DNA from: Candidatus Iainarchaeum sp.
GTDB lineage: Archaea; Iainarchaeota; Iainarchaeia; Iainarchaeales; JAXPJC01
Reading direction: 5' to 3'
DNA: 64,000 bases
Assembly: GCA_016187745.1 (NCBI GenBank)
Contig: JACPJC010000006.1
Coordinates: 90,747-154,746 of the forward strand
The translations under genes were made by a program, and so were the position numbers. Below, in pieces: positions 52,501 to 60,377 of this stretch; position 1 is the stretch's first letter; every line of letters begins with the position of its first letter. A model generated the notes under the pieces. The model saw only the letters and a program-made list of their open reading frames with translations. It was not told the origin of the DNA and did not search any database.

Positions 52501-53843
52501 AGCACTTCCAAACCCTGCAGCACCTCGCTGCTGAAATAATCAAGCCCTGAATTCAGGTGCTTAATTCCGCCGAGAATTCCCTTGAGCCCTGAAACGCTTT
52601 CCCCTGAAGAGGCTTTTCCAAGAGCCTCCAGCTCCAAAAGGGAATTGAATTTCTGCGATAATTCATACAGCTTTCCTGAGCTTGCCTCCTTGAAAAGCGC
52701 GATGTCGCTGATGCTCTGGGTCTGCGTTGCAATCTCGCTCTTCTGGCCAAGGAGCGCATACAATCCCGAAAGGAAATTGGAATCAAACGGGGAATATGCC
52801 TCGGAATCAATATCCGCAATCCTTGAGTTTGAGGATGCAAGGAGCTTCTGTATTTCCTGCTTCAGCGATGCGCTTCTTTGCGAGAGGGAATCCCTTGCCC
52901 AGTAATCCTTGCGCATCAGCTCCGCAAATTCCTTCGCGACTGAATTTTCAGCCCCGGAAAAGTCATTGAAGAAATTCAGCACCTCAAATGCCGGAAACTT
53001 CAAAAGCGCATTGAGGGAGGGGTCGACCTTGCTCCGCATCGTAATGTAATTTATAATTCCCGAAATCGCATCCGTTATGAGCGGAATATAAAATTTGTTC
53101 TTTTCATTTTTTGCTGCTTCCTTGAGGAGCGGCCCGTCATAGTAGGAGATGAAATCCCATATGTTTGATTCTTTTGTTGTTATTTTGCTGAATCCGTATG
53201 CATCCGCAAGCCTGTTGAAGGCATTTAGGCGTGAAAAATAGAATTTCACATAGCTTTCCGGGAATTTTTCATTTGCGCTTGACTGTATTGCCTCTGGGTT
53301 TTTCAGCTCATTGAGGTTGTTGTTAAGCAGTATGTAGAACGTGTAGAGCTCCTCCTCCTTTATTTTCCTGATCTCCTGCCTTTCCAAATCTGCCGCTTCC
53401 AGAAGAAGGATTTCAAAGCTTGCAGTGTTTGCAAATTCAGCGCTCCTGAATTCCTCATTCAAGTTGCTGTTCAGTTCGTTCACATTCCTCGGAAGGAGCG
53501 CAAGATCCGAATCCGAGGCGCAGAGCTGGTAAATCCTTTTTATGTTCGCAATCGCGCGGTTGTGGAAAAGCCACGCCCTTGCAAGGTAATTTTTGTAGAG
53601 GTTCAGTTTTTGGGAAGTGGATGCTGAGAACTGCGCATCGGGGAAATTGAAGAGGCCTGCATTGACCTGCTGGAAGCAGGCTTCCTGCGTTTCGCATTTC
53701 GGGATTGAGGTTTTTGAGTGCGAGGCTAGCTGCAGGCACTGCTCCCTTTGTTCCGGGGCAAGCTTCTGCTGCAGGCAGCCCGAAGTGAGAATAAGAAATG
53801 CGAGCAGAAGCGCGAGAATTGCGAAAATTTTTTTGTTCGGCAA
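49599..53843 (-). CDS. 1414-residue lipoprotein-like protein with long coiled coils and C-terminal anchor
   Basis: One of the largest genes here. The N-terminus has a signal segment ending LILTSGCLQQ, a lipobox-like site. Residues ~30-760 are helical with many Leu/Glu/Ser. A beta-rich module follows at ~770-1000 (EIKFEIPLEGLSGLRLAYA; VPELYPQQSMQFYFSYEV). A long coiled coil spans ~1005-1370. A membrane helix at ~1382-1402 ends in a basic tail. The protein could be held at both ends. The start is TTG 53843; no in-frame ATG fits and AATTATAAAT lies ~37 bases upstream. No family was recognised. Divergent from the toxin-like gene. Confidence 0.77.
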   Translation of the reverse strand: MPNKKIFAILALLLAFLILTSGCLQQKLAPEQREQCLQLASHSKTSIPKCETQEACFQQVNAGLFNFPDAQFSASTSQKLNLYKNYLARAWLFHNRAIANIKRIYQLCASDSDLALLPRNVNELNSNLNEEFRSAEFANTASFEILLLEAADLERQEIRKIKEEELYTFYILLNNNLNELKNPEAIQSSANEKFPESYVKFYFSRLNAFNRLADAYGFSKITTKESNIWDFISYYDGPLLKEAAKNEKNKFYIPLITDAISGIINYITMRSKVDPSLNALLKFPAFEVLNFFNDFSGAENSVAKEFAELMRKDYWARDSLSQRSASLKQEIQKLLASSNSRIADIDSEAYSPFDSNFLSGLYALLGQKSEIATQTQSISDIALFKEASSGKLYELSQKFNSLLELEALGKASSGESVSGLKGILGGIKHLNSGLDYFSSEVLQGLEVLCDSRINAIREGLNIDIESSKLSDLRARLAYNIAGYLDSNSQRQKLIACKPVIEMYNSYAGAKTDFAEFEEANENGLRNCAGYLQRLFSEGAEELKDFQPRFFKLQALLPESENPEQLLQACTQLKQDAYAYLSNNPEIQEISGKFSETGRIIEAIKGANSNYAGFVSDSEMGKINSKFSSFRKFFPENEIDLPAVMPLAPELNANLEEFSAELRSLLKDAISKYLRNSYAKELIAGEVPLLDSLYASQLRISFENPLNEALYDEIKFEIPLEGLSGLRLAYAAPNIISAEYSQGKISFALSSLPPGKTLALFDVNAVAASSEQEDKLLFVDVGKAAVRRTITIKANADLPVLKISSPAGNYPISDAFVYSDSRQIESAVNGNSIEFILQNARDRQQIEIYFSIANPVDANVGLLNSEKIDENATAYDFLISMKNNLEIPILKTRVAVPIAISAGEIRNGELFDSSGKEIGFEIIDAGKISFVVPELYPQQSMQFYFSYEVRNYLDYWQRVIDGLQSRLSSLASSESGEIAGYSASLAEELSEIGSTSDFTESRHINSISAIAKEAEKLLEREQTLLQQSSQYAQLSSQVSDEVNEAEGEIAKLTSFGYAEQAGALNSNVQKARQYAEDAQTSKSIPDYDSALGALFRAKALLNERSSKNLAMLLSNDKSALMQKANSAIERMLRFKIRDYNSLQLKEAALDLSSRIESSIMGGNYADAKSALDALAEKTDEYENAIKSQLMQKTESISEKISRFSSLLSETGLKARASRLAENFNEITQGIINRLDYIPPITRERIEKILLEITRLDSLKLGASLNEFIKKSTSQGFEEALSGYEGISPEFETRLQEAEAISAELENAERRLREDAIANYTKTNSKLNSAMLADSRIPELMKSSKSEIAKSNYLKSIALSGSAMLLLSLQDGQQQIPLLPLAALPLFALIGFIFYMRHRGRGAKQQIRFQKVLKND

Positions 53844-53920
53844 GCTTGTCCCACAAATTCCTGCACCGAAGGATTTATAATTATTTCGTTGATTGTCGTA
53901 TAGATATAAGGTGTGTTTTT

Positions 53921-54181
53921 GTGGGAATTTATTTCATTGAGCACGCGGAAAGGCGCTTTATCGAGCGCAATATCCCGGTCAATAAAATCAGGAAGATGCT
54001 GGATGAAGGAATTACAATTGATGATATTGGAGAAAAAGCCGGCAGAAAGATATGTATTTATAAGGAAGGGAACAGTTATTTTACCGTAGTTTTCCAGCCG
54101 TGCGGGGAGCATAAGTTCATAATTACCGGCTATCCATCAAAGGAATGGGAAAAGAAAATATGCAGGGAGATTAAAAGATGA
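53921..54181 (+). CDS. DUF4258-like (RelE-fold) toxin candidate
   Basis: An 86-residue protein with the DUF4258 pattern: IEHAERRFIERNIPVNKIRKML at the N-terminus (split here across two helices), then strands ending KICIYKEGNSYFTVVF and HKFIITGYP. This fold is related to RelE/MqsR-type RNases. GTG 53921 is chosen, since GGTG lies 7 bases upstream and the domain starts right there; an ATG at 53798 would run into the divergent gene's coding region. The stop overlaps a YgiT-type zinc-finger gene by 4 bases, the usual toxin-antitoxin layout. Toxicity is not shown. Confidence 0.72.
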   Translation: MGIYFIEHAERRFIERNIPVNKIRKMLDEGITIDDIGEKAGRKICIYKEGNSYFTVVFQPCGEHKFIITGYPSKEWEKKICREIKR

Positions 54182-54393
54182 AATGCATCAAGTGCAACGG
54201 CAGCACAAAAATTGTTGAGACGGGAAGGGTTTTTTTTGGCAAGGTTGTGGTTAGCCCGGTCAGGGCTGAAAAATGCCTGAAGTGCGGGGAAGAATACTTG
54301 GATGAAAAAGAATATGAGAGTGTAAGGAAAAAATTGGAAAAAATTAAAGTCTGCACGCCGGAATTCCAAAAAATCCAATTGCTAGTTGTTTAA
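54178..54393 (+). CDS. YgiT-type zinc-finger protein (antitoxin candidate)
   Basis: A 71-residue protein with CIKCNGSTK (residues ~3-11) and CLKCGEEYLDEKEYE (~33-47), the YgiT/MqsA N-terminal zinc-binding pattern. It lacks the C-terminal HTH found in MqsA, so it would not be expected to repress on its own in the same way. ATG 54178 overlaps the DUF4258 stop by 4 bases. DUF4258 plus YgiT-type pairs are common in bacteria and archaea. Confidence 0.8.
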   Translation: MKCIKCNGSTKIVETGRVFFGKVVVSPVRAEKCLKCGEEYLDEKEYESVRKKLEKIKVCTPEFQKIQLLVV

Positions 54394-54394
54394 T

Positions 54395-55018
54395 ATGCGC
54401 AGAACTTTGTCTGTTGTTGTTTTGCTTGCGTTCTTTATTGTATTCTTATCAACAGGCGCTTTTGCGCAGAACAAGGCAGTTGCAAAATATGCCATTGATG
54501 TTGCGCAGTTTTCCGATACCCTGAGGATAACGCTTGATGCGCTTGTGGGGGAGAACGATTCAATAATAATACTGGGCGCGGAAAACAGGTCCTCATATGC
54601 AATTTACGACACTGGAATAATCGAGGAATTCCCTAAAGAGATTGTTTCAAGTGCGGGCGGGATTTCCAGCGCTCACAAATTCGCTGTGCTGCAGGAGGAG
54701 CCCGCAATAATTGAATGGGTTATTCCTTCCCTTATGCCAGGGGAGAAGGTTGAATTCGCATATGAACTTAAAATTAGGGTTGATGAGAACGCGCTCAAAA
54801 GCATTTCAACCTACCCGAAAATGGGCAGAATCACCAAAAGCGCAGTTCCCAATATTTTTTCCCCGCTGAGGAGCAATTTCACGACAGCATTTGCTGCGCT
54901 TAAGGAAACGGACCCGCAGGCGGCAGCTGCGGTAATTGCGGTATTTGCCATATTGTTCGCACTGGCACACATGCATAATCCGAAAGGGAAGGGAAGGCGC
55001 AAACAGAAATTCTTTTAA
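54395..55018 (+). CDS. Secreted protein with C-terminal membrane helix
   Basis: A 207-residue protein with a clear signal peptide (MRRTLSVVVLLAFFIVFLST then GAFAQ), a beta-rich extracytoplasmic part (~25-150) and one membrane helix near the C-terminus (~180-197, AAAVIAVFAILFALAHM), then a basic tail (GKGRRKQKFF). The layout resembles the CARDB-like protein at 48.3 kb, but no family was recognised. ATG 54395 follows the zinc-finger stop by 1 base; a TTG at 54386 is less likely. Confidence 0.75.
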   Translation: MRRTLSVVVLLAFFIVFLSTGAFAQNKAVAKYAIDVAQFSDTLRITLDALVGENDSIIILGAENRSSYAIYDTGIIEEFPKEIVSSAGGISSAHKFAVLQEEPAIIEWVIPSLMPGEKVEFAYELKIRVDENALKSISTYPKMGRITKSAVPNIFSPLRSNFTTAFAALKETDPQAAAAVIAVFAILFALAHMHNPKGKGRRKQKFF

Positions 55019-55062
55019 ATGCGTTAGGATGTAATTAATCAGGAATTTGGAGTTGGAAAATA

Positions 55063-57942
55063 TTGCACAACAAAGATAGCAGATTCCCATTATTTTGCTT
55101 GCTGGTTGCGCTGTTTGCAATTGTTCTATTCCAGGGCGTTTCCGCTGTTTATTCCTGGAACCTGCAGTCAAGCACTGGAACTGCAACGGCATGGAGCAAC
55201 CACAAATACTTGGCAAGGGCCGATGAGAATACGCTCTATGCAATATTTGTAAGCGACAACAATGTTTATTTCACCCGCTCAACAAATGACGGGATTGACT
55301 GGAATGCGCCTGTACTGATCAGTACACTAAAGAAGGGGGTTAGGGAGCCTTCTGTTAATCCCTCAATTTTGCTGGATTCAAGCAATGTGCTGCATGTTGT
55401 GTGGCAGGACTGGTATTACAGTGACCAAAGTAAAAATTGGGAGATTTTCTACAGGAGCTGCGACACAGCGCTTGCTGATTGCACCAATGCAGGCAACTGG
55501 AGCGCAATAACAGACATAAGCAATGATGCTGCTGAAAATAATTATCCGCTGATGGCAATTGATTCAGGCAATGCCAAGCATGTGATATGGCAGCAGAATA
55601 GGGAAATTTATTACACAAAGTGCTCATCAAACTGCAATGTTGCGGGCAATTGGAGCGCTGCGGTAAATGTGAGCAATACGGCAACAGAATCATACAATCC
55701 CTCAATAGTTGTAACATCCGACAGGAACGTTGGGATTGTCTGGGAAGAAGTGACAACTCCTGAAGAGATTTATTACAAGACCTGCGCCTCTGCAACAGCA
55801 GATTGCTCAAGCTTCTCTAACTGGAGCGCTGCGGTAAATGTGAGCAATGATGCAAACGAATCCTTCTACGCAAGGGCCGTTGTTGATTCCGCGGACAGGA
55901 CGCATATTGTATGGAGCGAAACCGGCGATGATTTCTCTAGCTCTTATACGCTTTACAAATCCTGCGCGGGCGCCTGCGGAAACGCAGCAAAATGGAAAAA
56001 CAAGGCGCTGGTGAGCGACTGGAACTCCGGGAAATTGAATGAGGATGCGTTTATCATTACGGATTCCAGCAACAGGGCGCACATATTCTGGCTTGAGACT
56101 GCAAATGGCATTGGGAACATAAGATACAGGACAAGAACTTCTGCAGGCACTTGGGGCGCAATAACAGAGCTTACAAATGATTTGAGCATTGGCTATTTGG
56201 GAATCACATGCAATTACGCTGATTTCAATCCTGCTGCGAATTACGAGAAGCTTGATTGCGTGTGGACAAACAAATCAAACAGCAAGCTAGTGTATTTTGC
56301 AATAACAAAGGAGCCTGTTCCGATAAGCGTTCCGGGCGACCAGGGAAAGCTGCTGCCAACGCATACATATCTGACAGTAAATCCCACAAACCTTTCAAGC
56401 GCAACCCCGGCAGGCGCAAACACCATAACCGTAACTGAATTCAGCATTTACTCCCCCTATACATTCGGTGCCGGAACCCTGCTCCCGTGGTATTACGTAA
56501 TCAACAGCACCCTTAACAACTACACATTCACAATACGGCTTGTTGTTTCATATTTGGACAGGGACAATGACGGCTATGAGGACATAACAGGAAGGGATGA
56601 GAATACGCTTGCGGTTGCGTATTGGGACAATGGCCAATGGACAACAGTAAGCGGCTCTGTGAACCAAACAAACAACTATATCCTTATAACAACAGACCAT
56701 TTCTCAACATTTTCGCTGGTTTCGCTTGACAATCCTGAGCCGCAGCTGGCTGTTGCAACCCTGAGTGTCACTCCAAAGAAGAAAAATATCAGGGAGGACA
56801 GTAAATTTGATTTTGTTGTGCATGTTACGGGCGCCGGGGATTTGAGTGCATTTGCAAACGCAACAAGCGCAACATTCAGCAATGGCGCTTATGCGCTTAC
56901 TGGAATAAATTATGATGCTGCAAATAACCAGCTTGACATGAAGATTGATGCGGGAGTACTGGAAGAAAACATTTATGAATTTGAGCTGCTCTCAATAGAT
57001 GGCACAAAGTTCAGCACAAATCTGGATTCTGCAACAGTCTTCAGGCCAGGGCCTGGCCTTTCCTCTGCAAAAAAAAAACTAATTTCCCCGGGGATAACCC
57101 CTGATATGCTGTTCTACCCCTTCAAAAGGCTCTTTGAGAACTTGGACCTTCTTTTCACATTTGAAAAGGCGCAAAGGATAGAGAAGCATGCGCACTATGC
57201 GGAACTCAGGCTGAGCGAGGCTGTTGCCATGGTCGAGGCGGATAAGCCCGAATATGTCGATGCCCTGCTTGAGCAGTACGTATATAACATGTCCGCATCA
57301 AACAAGGAGTTCAAGGAGGTTGAGGATCTCGCAGACATGTATCCGGATCTGAGCGAGCTGCTTGCTGAAGCAACTGCAATACATTTGCGTGTCATTGGGG
57401 AAGTTTCAGGAAATGTTTCCAAAGCAGCACAGGACACATTGGATAGGGTTGAGGACATCTCATCAATCGGGCATGAGCAGGCGGTAAAAACCCTTGCAAA
57501 AGAAAATCCTGCAAAGGCCGCGGATATTGTAATAGGCGCCGGCATTGATGCCCTTGACAAGGCAGTTTCTGCCACCGGAGAGATGAAAGAGGGCGAGGCC
57601 AAAAAGAACATTGAATCATTTGAGAGGCATCTGCAAACAGCGGGTGAAATAATCCAGGCCGCAGGAGAATCCGGGAAGGAAACAACAAGTGCAGAGAGGG
57701 CAATTGCTGTTGTGGCAGCAGAGAGCATTGAAAAGCTGCTTCAGATACATGATGAAAGTTCCTCTGGCACAACAAGGGAAGCGGCGGAAAACGCAATAAT
57801 AAACGCGCTTGAAGAGCACAGCAGGGCTGTTACTGCACTTGAGGACAAGAGCGAAGAGGCAAAGGAGAAATCAGCAATCCCAAGCGAGATTAGGGAAAAA
57901 ATTGAAAGGATAAAAGAAGAAGTGGGAAATAGGGCAAAATAG
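55063..57942 (+). CDS. Secreted BNR/propeller protein with DUF5667-like C-terminal region
   Basis: A 959-residue protein. Signal peptide at 1-28 (LLVALFAIVLFQGVSAV). Residues ~30-420 carry repeated sialidase/BNR-like blades with Asp-box-related turns (VWQDWYYSDQ, VIWQQNREIYY, VWEEVTTPEEIYY, IVWSETGDD) and spaced Cys pairs. A beta-sandwich region follows (~430-560), with a calcium-loop-like DRDNDGYEDITG. Residues ~685-959 are helical, beginning with a DUF5667-like segment (FTFEKAQRIEKHAHYAELRL). Start TTG 55063 with GGAG upstream. The propeller may bind glycans; catalysis is not evident. Confidence 0.78.
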   Translation: MHNKDSRFPLFCLLVALFAIVLFQGVSAVYSWNLQSSTGTATAWSNHKYLARADENTLYAIFVSDNNVYFTRSTNDGIDWNAPVLISTLKKGVREPSVNPSILLDSSNVLHVVWQDWYYSDQSKNWEIFYRSCDTALADCTNAGNWSAITDISNDAAENNYPLMAIDSGNAKHVIWQQNREIYYTKCSSNCNVAGNWSAAVNVSNTATESYNPSIVVTSDRNVGIVWEEVTTPEEIYYKTCASATADCSSFSNWSAAVNVSNDANESFYARAVVDSADRTHIVWSETGDDFSSSYTLYKSCAGACGNAAKWKNKALVSDWNSGKLNEDAFIITDSSNRAHIFWLETANGIGNIRYRTRTSAGTWGAITELTNDLSIGYLGITCNYADFNPAANYEKLDCVWTNKSNSKLVYFAITKEPVPISVPGDQGKLLPTHTYLTVNPTNLSSATPAGANTITVTEFSIYSPYTFGAGTLLPWYYVINSTLNNYTFTIRLVVSYLDRDNDGYEDITGRDENTLAVAYWDNGQWTTVSGSVNQTNNYILITTDHFSTFSLVSLDNPEPQLAVATLSVTPKKKNIREDSKFDFVVHVTGAGDLSAFANATSATFSNGAYALTGINYDAANNQLDMKIDAGVLEENIYEFELLSIDGTKFSTNLDSATVFRPGPGLSSAKKKLISPGITPDMLFYPFKRLFENLDLLFTFEKAQRIEKHAHYAELRLSEAVAMVEADKPEYVDALLEQYVYNMSASNKEFKEVEDLADMYPDLSELLAEATAIHLRVIGEVSGNVSKAAQDTLDRVEDISSIGHEQAVKTLAKENPAKAADIVIGAGIDALDKAVSATGEMKEGEAKKNIESFERHLQTAGEIIQAAGESGKETTSAERAIAVVAAESIEKLLQIHDESSSGTTREAAENAIINALEEHSRAVTALEDKSEEAKEKSAIPSEIREKIERIKEEVGNRAK

Positions 57943-57977
57943 GAAAGAAATTAAGATTATCCTGTAATAGTGTAAAT

Positions 57978-58568
57978 ATGCTTTCTGCTGCAGACGGCAA
58001 GGAATTTGTGAGAGTTGCGCGGAAGAGCGTTGCATATTATCTGCATACTGGCGCACTGCTTAAAGAGGCAAGCCCTGATGCACGCTATAATGAGAAGCGC
58101 GGTGTTTTTGTAACGCTGCATTCCTTTCCTGAAAGGGAATTGCGCGGGTGCATTGGATACCCTGAACCCGTTGCTCCTCTTTGGCGCGCAATAATCGAGA
58201 ATGCGGTGAATGCTGCATTTTCTGACCCGAGGTTTGCGCCATTGCAGGCGAATGAGCTTGAGAAAATCATAATTGAGGTTTCAGTGCTTACAAAGCCAGT
58301 TGCAATGCGCTGTGAGAGGAATGTGCTCCCAAAAAAAATAAAAATCGGGAAGGACGGGCTGATTATAAGGAAGGGCTTTAATTCCGGATTGCTGCTTCCC
58401 CAAGTGGCAAGCGAATTGAAATGGAATTCAGAGCAGTTCCTGTGCGCGCTCTGCGGAAAGGCAGGATTGAATGAAAGCGCGTGGAAGGATGAGAAGGCGG
58501 AAATATGCACATTCCAATCGCAGATATTTGCAGAGGAAAGGCCTAATGGGAGGATTATAAAATATTAA
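57978..58568 (+). CDS. AMMECR1 domain protein
   Basis: A 196-residue protein of the AMMECR1 family, conserved in archaea and eukaryotes, function unresolved. The signature ELRGCIGYPEP is at ~55-65, with FVTLHSFPERE before it and AAFSDPRFAPL after. The C-terminal GLLLPQVASELKWNSEQFL is also family-typical. Length is normal. It is in a tail-to-tail pair with the LamG pilin-like gene (11-base gap). Archaeal members often sit near radical-SAM or MEMO proteins; neither is adjacent here. Confidence 0.93.
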   Translation: MLSAADGKEFVRVARKSVAYYLHTGALLKEASPDARYNEKRGVFVTLHSFPERELRGCIGYPEPVAPLWRAIIENAVNAAFSDPRFAPLQANELEKIIIEVSVLTKPVAMRCERNVLPKKIKIGKDGLIIRKGFNSGLLLPQVASELKWNSEQFLCALCGKAGLNESAWKDEKAEICTFQSQIFAEERPNGRIIKY

Positions 58569-58578
58569 TGATTTTATT

Positions 58579-59703
58579 TCAGCCAAGCATTGACTGCCCC
58601 TTCGACCATCTCTCGGATATTTCGCTTGCGGACAAGGCCCTGTTGTGCACTGCAAGCTCATCAACCTTGCCGTCGAAATTTGTTGAGGTTCCGCCTCCGC
58701 CGGAGCCGATGTAAAGGTTCTTGGTCAGCGCGGGGTTTATTGGGCCTGTGTAAGCCTGTGCCGTTCCTTCAGCGCCATCAACATAAATTCTGATATAGTT
58801 GCCATCATAAGTGCCAACAATATAGCTCCACTTTCCAATATAAGTGGAAGAGGGGAACTGCTTGTACGCGCTGCTCAGGTTGTTTTCAACGCTGAATCTT
58901 ATTTTCTCAGGCCCGAACCACACCCCATAGCCCTCAAACAGCCCGCCGAGGAATTTGCCAACGGGGGACCTATCTTGGACTATGGCATCAGGATTTATCC
59001 ATGCCTCAACCGTGATTTTATCCGTAATGTTAAGGCTTGCGCCATTGCCGCAATCGGCCTGGCTATATAGATTGCCACCAGGATCAGAAATGAATTCCAG
59101 ACCGCCGCCAAATGCCCCGCTGACCCAGAATACATTAGCAGGATTCCATAGCAGGCAGTCATTGTGATTTGAAGTTGCATCAAACAGATTATCCCCCGAG
59201 CCCTCATTGAAGTGCCATAATGCAACCGTATTCGCATCAGGCTGCATTAGTTCAGTTCCTGCAGCCCTCTGGCTTGCCTTCCCCACACATGTGATTTTCT
59301 CATAATGCCTTCCATACCTGCCCCGCTTATAGCTTACTGTTATTTCCCCCTTGTACGTGTCTCCTGCCTTTTTTGTTGTCTGGCCTGAAACCTTGAAGAA
59401 ATTCCCTTCCAGGACTGTGTTTGCGCTTATTGCCCCCTGCCCTGAGAAATCCCCGCTGAAGCTTGCTTCAAGCTCTGTTATCCTATAGCCTGTGCCATTT
59501 GCGAGATATAGCGAGAAATAGCCGTTGTGGTCCATTGTATGGTCATTATATGCGAGAAACTGCGAGCCCGTGCAATATTCTGCGCTTGGCGCATTCAATA
59601 TGCCCATAAAAACAAGCACTCCAACCACTATCGCTATTATGACCAATGCAAAGCCATAGGTTGTTAAGTATTCCAGGGCCGCCTGCCCTTTGTTTTTGCG
59701 CAT
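58579..59703 (-). CDS. Pilin-signal protein with one LamG domain
   Basis: A 374-residue paralogue of the giant LamG protein. A class-III pilin-like signal is at residues ~4-35 (KGQAALEYLTTYGFALVIIA). A short beta region with the same DHTMDHNGYFSLYLANGTGY design as the giant protein follows. One LamG domain is at ~155-365 (TVALWHFNEGSGDN; VDELAVHNRALSASE). A TTAATATAG box is ~30 bases upstream on the minus strand. The shared N-terminal half means both proteins could join one pilus-like or surface assembly, with different glycan-binding loads. Confidence 0.87.
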   Translation of the reverse strand: MRKNKGQAALEYLTTYGFALVIIAIVVGVLVFMGILNAPSAEYCTGSQFLAYNDHTMDHNGYFSLYLANGTGYRITELEASFSGDFSGQGAISANTVLEGNFFKVSGQTTKKAGDTYKGEITVSYKRGRYGRHYEKITCVGKASQRAAGTELMQPDANTVALWHFNEGSGDNLFDATSNHNDCLLWNPANVFWVSGAFGGGLEFISDPGGNLYSQADCGNGASLNITDKITVEAWINPDAIVQDRSPVGKFLGGLFEGYGVWFGPEKIRFSVENNLSSAYKQFPSSTYIGKWSYIVGTYDGNYIRIYVDGAEGTAQAYTGPINPALTKNLYIGSGGGGTSTNFDGKVDELAVHNRALSASEISERWSKGQSMLG

Positions 59704-59795
59704 TTGCGGAATATATGGAAATTGGGCTATATTAAGATATTGATGCTGCCGGCAGGGGAAAATAATTTAATGCCCGTAGCTTTAATGTGATGCAG

Positions 59796-60377
59796 CTATT
59801 CGCCTGATACGCATTTTCCTGAAACGCATTTGGGATTTGGACCCGGGGCGCATAAATCTATTATTGTTGAGCACTGCCGGGTGTATGTGTCCATCTTATT
59901 ATAGAACGGCTCTTTATCAATGGCTTTATTTATGAAATGGTAGCAGCCGAATTCAATGTAGCTGCCGCCCAGAATAAGGACATCGCAGTCAGCATCTTCA
60001 GAGCAATAGTTTGATTCATCAATATCATTCTCTATCTCATCATGCATGCTCTGGCATGAGCTTTCAACATTCAAATCAATTCCTTCCCTGCAGGCATTCA
60101 AATCTATTAAGAGCTTGTCATTCTGCTCATTGAGGAGTTTTGTGAGTGTTTGAAGGGAATCGTTTTCCGCAATGAACTGCTTGTTGAGAAGCGGCTCAAC
60201 ATACTGGTGCTGGACGAAGCTGCCGATTACAATCCCGATAATGAGAAGGAACAGCATGAAGATTCTTGTTGCGCTGAAAAGTCCAGGGGAGGATTTGCGC
60301 CTGAACCTGCGCGCATCCCCTTCAGAATCGTCATCCTCATATTTGCTTGAAACATCGCGCAGGTCCATTTTGCTCAT
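59796..60377 (-). CDS. Single-span membrane protein with Cys-rich extracytoplasmic domain
   Basis: A 193-residue protein. A charged cytoplasmic N-terminus (~1-35, DDDSEGDARRFRRK) precedes one membrane segment (~36-55, FMLFLLIIGIVIGSFV). A coiled-coil stretch leads to a Cys-rich C-terminal domain (~125-193: YCSEDADCDVLILGG, GCYHFINKAIDKE, CAPGPNPKCVSGKC). The spacing suggests disulfides, as in small extracellular protease-inhibitor-like folds, but no family was recognised. The start overlaps the end of taw1 by 4 bases, so they may be co-transcribed. Confidence 0.72.
   Translation of the reverse strand: MSKMDLRDVSSKYEDDDSEGDARRFRRKSSPGLFSATRIFMLFLLIIGIVIGSFVQHQYVEPLLNKQFIAENDSLQTLTKLLNEQNDKLLIDLNACREGIDLNVESSCQSMHDEIENDIDESNYCSEDADCDVLILGGSYIEFGCYHFINKAIDKEPFYNKMDTYTRQCSTIIDLCAPGPNPKCVSGKCVSGE

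Noticed and set aside
53455..53856. Minus-strand frame over the start of the 1414-residue gene
   Set aside because: It lies in an alternative frame of a region with a clear signal peptide and lipobox-like site in the long frame.
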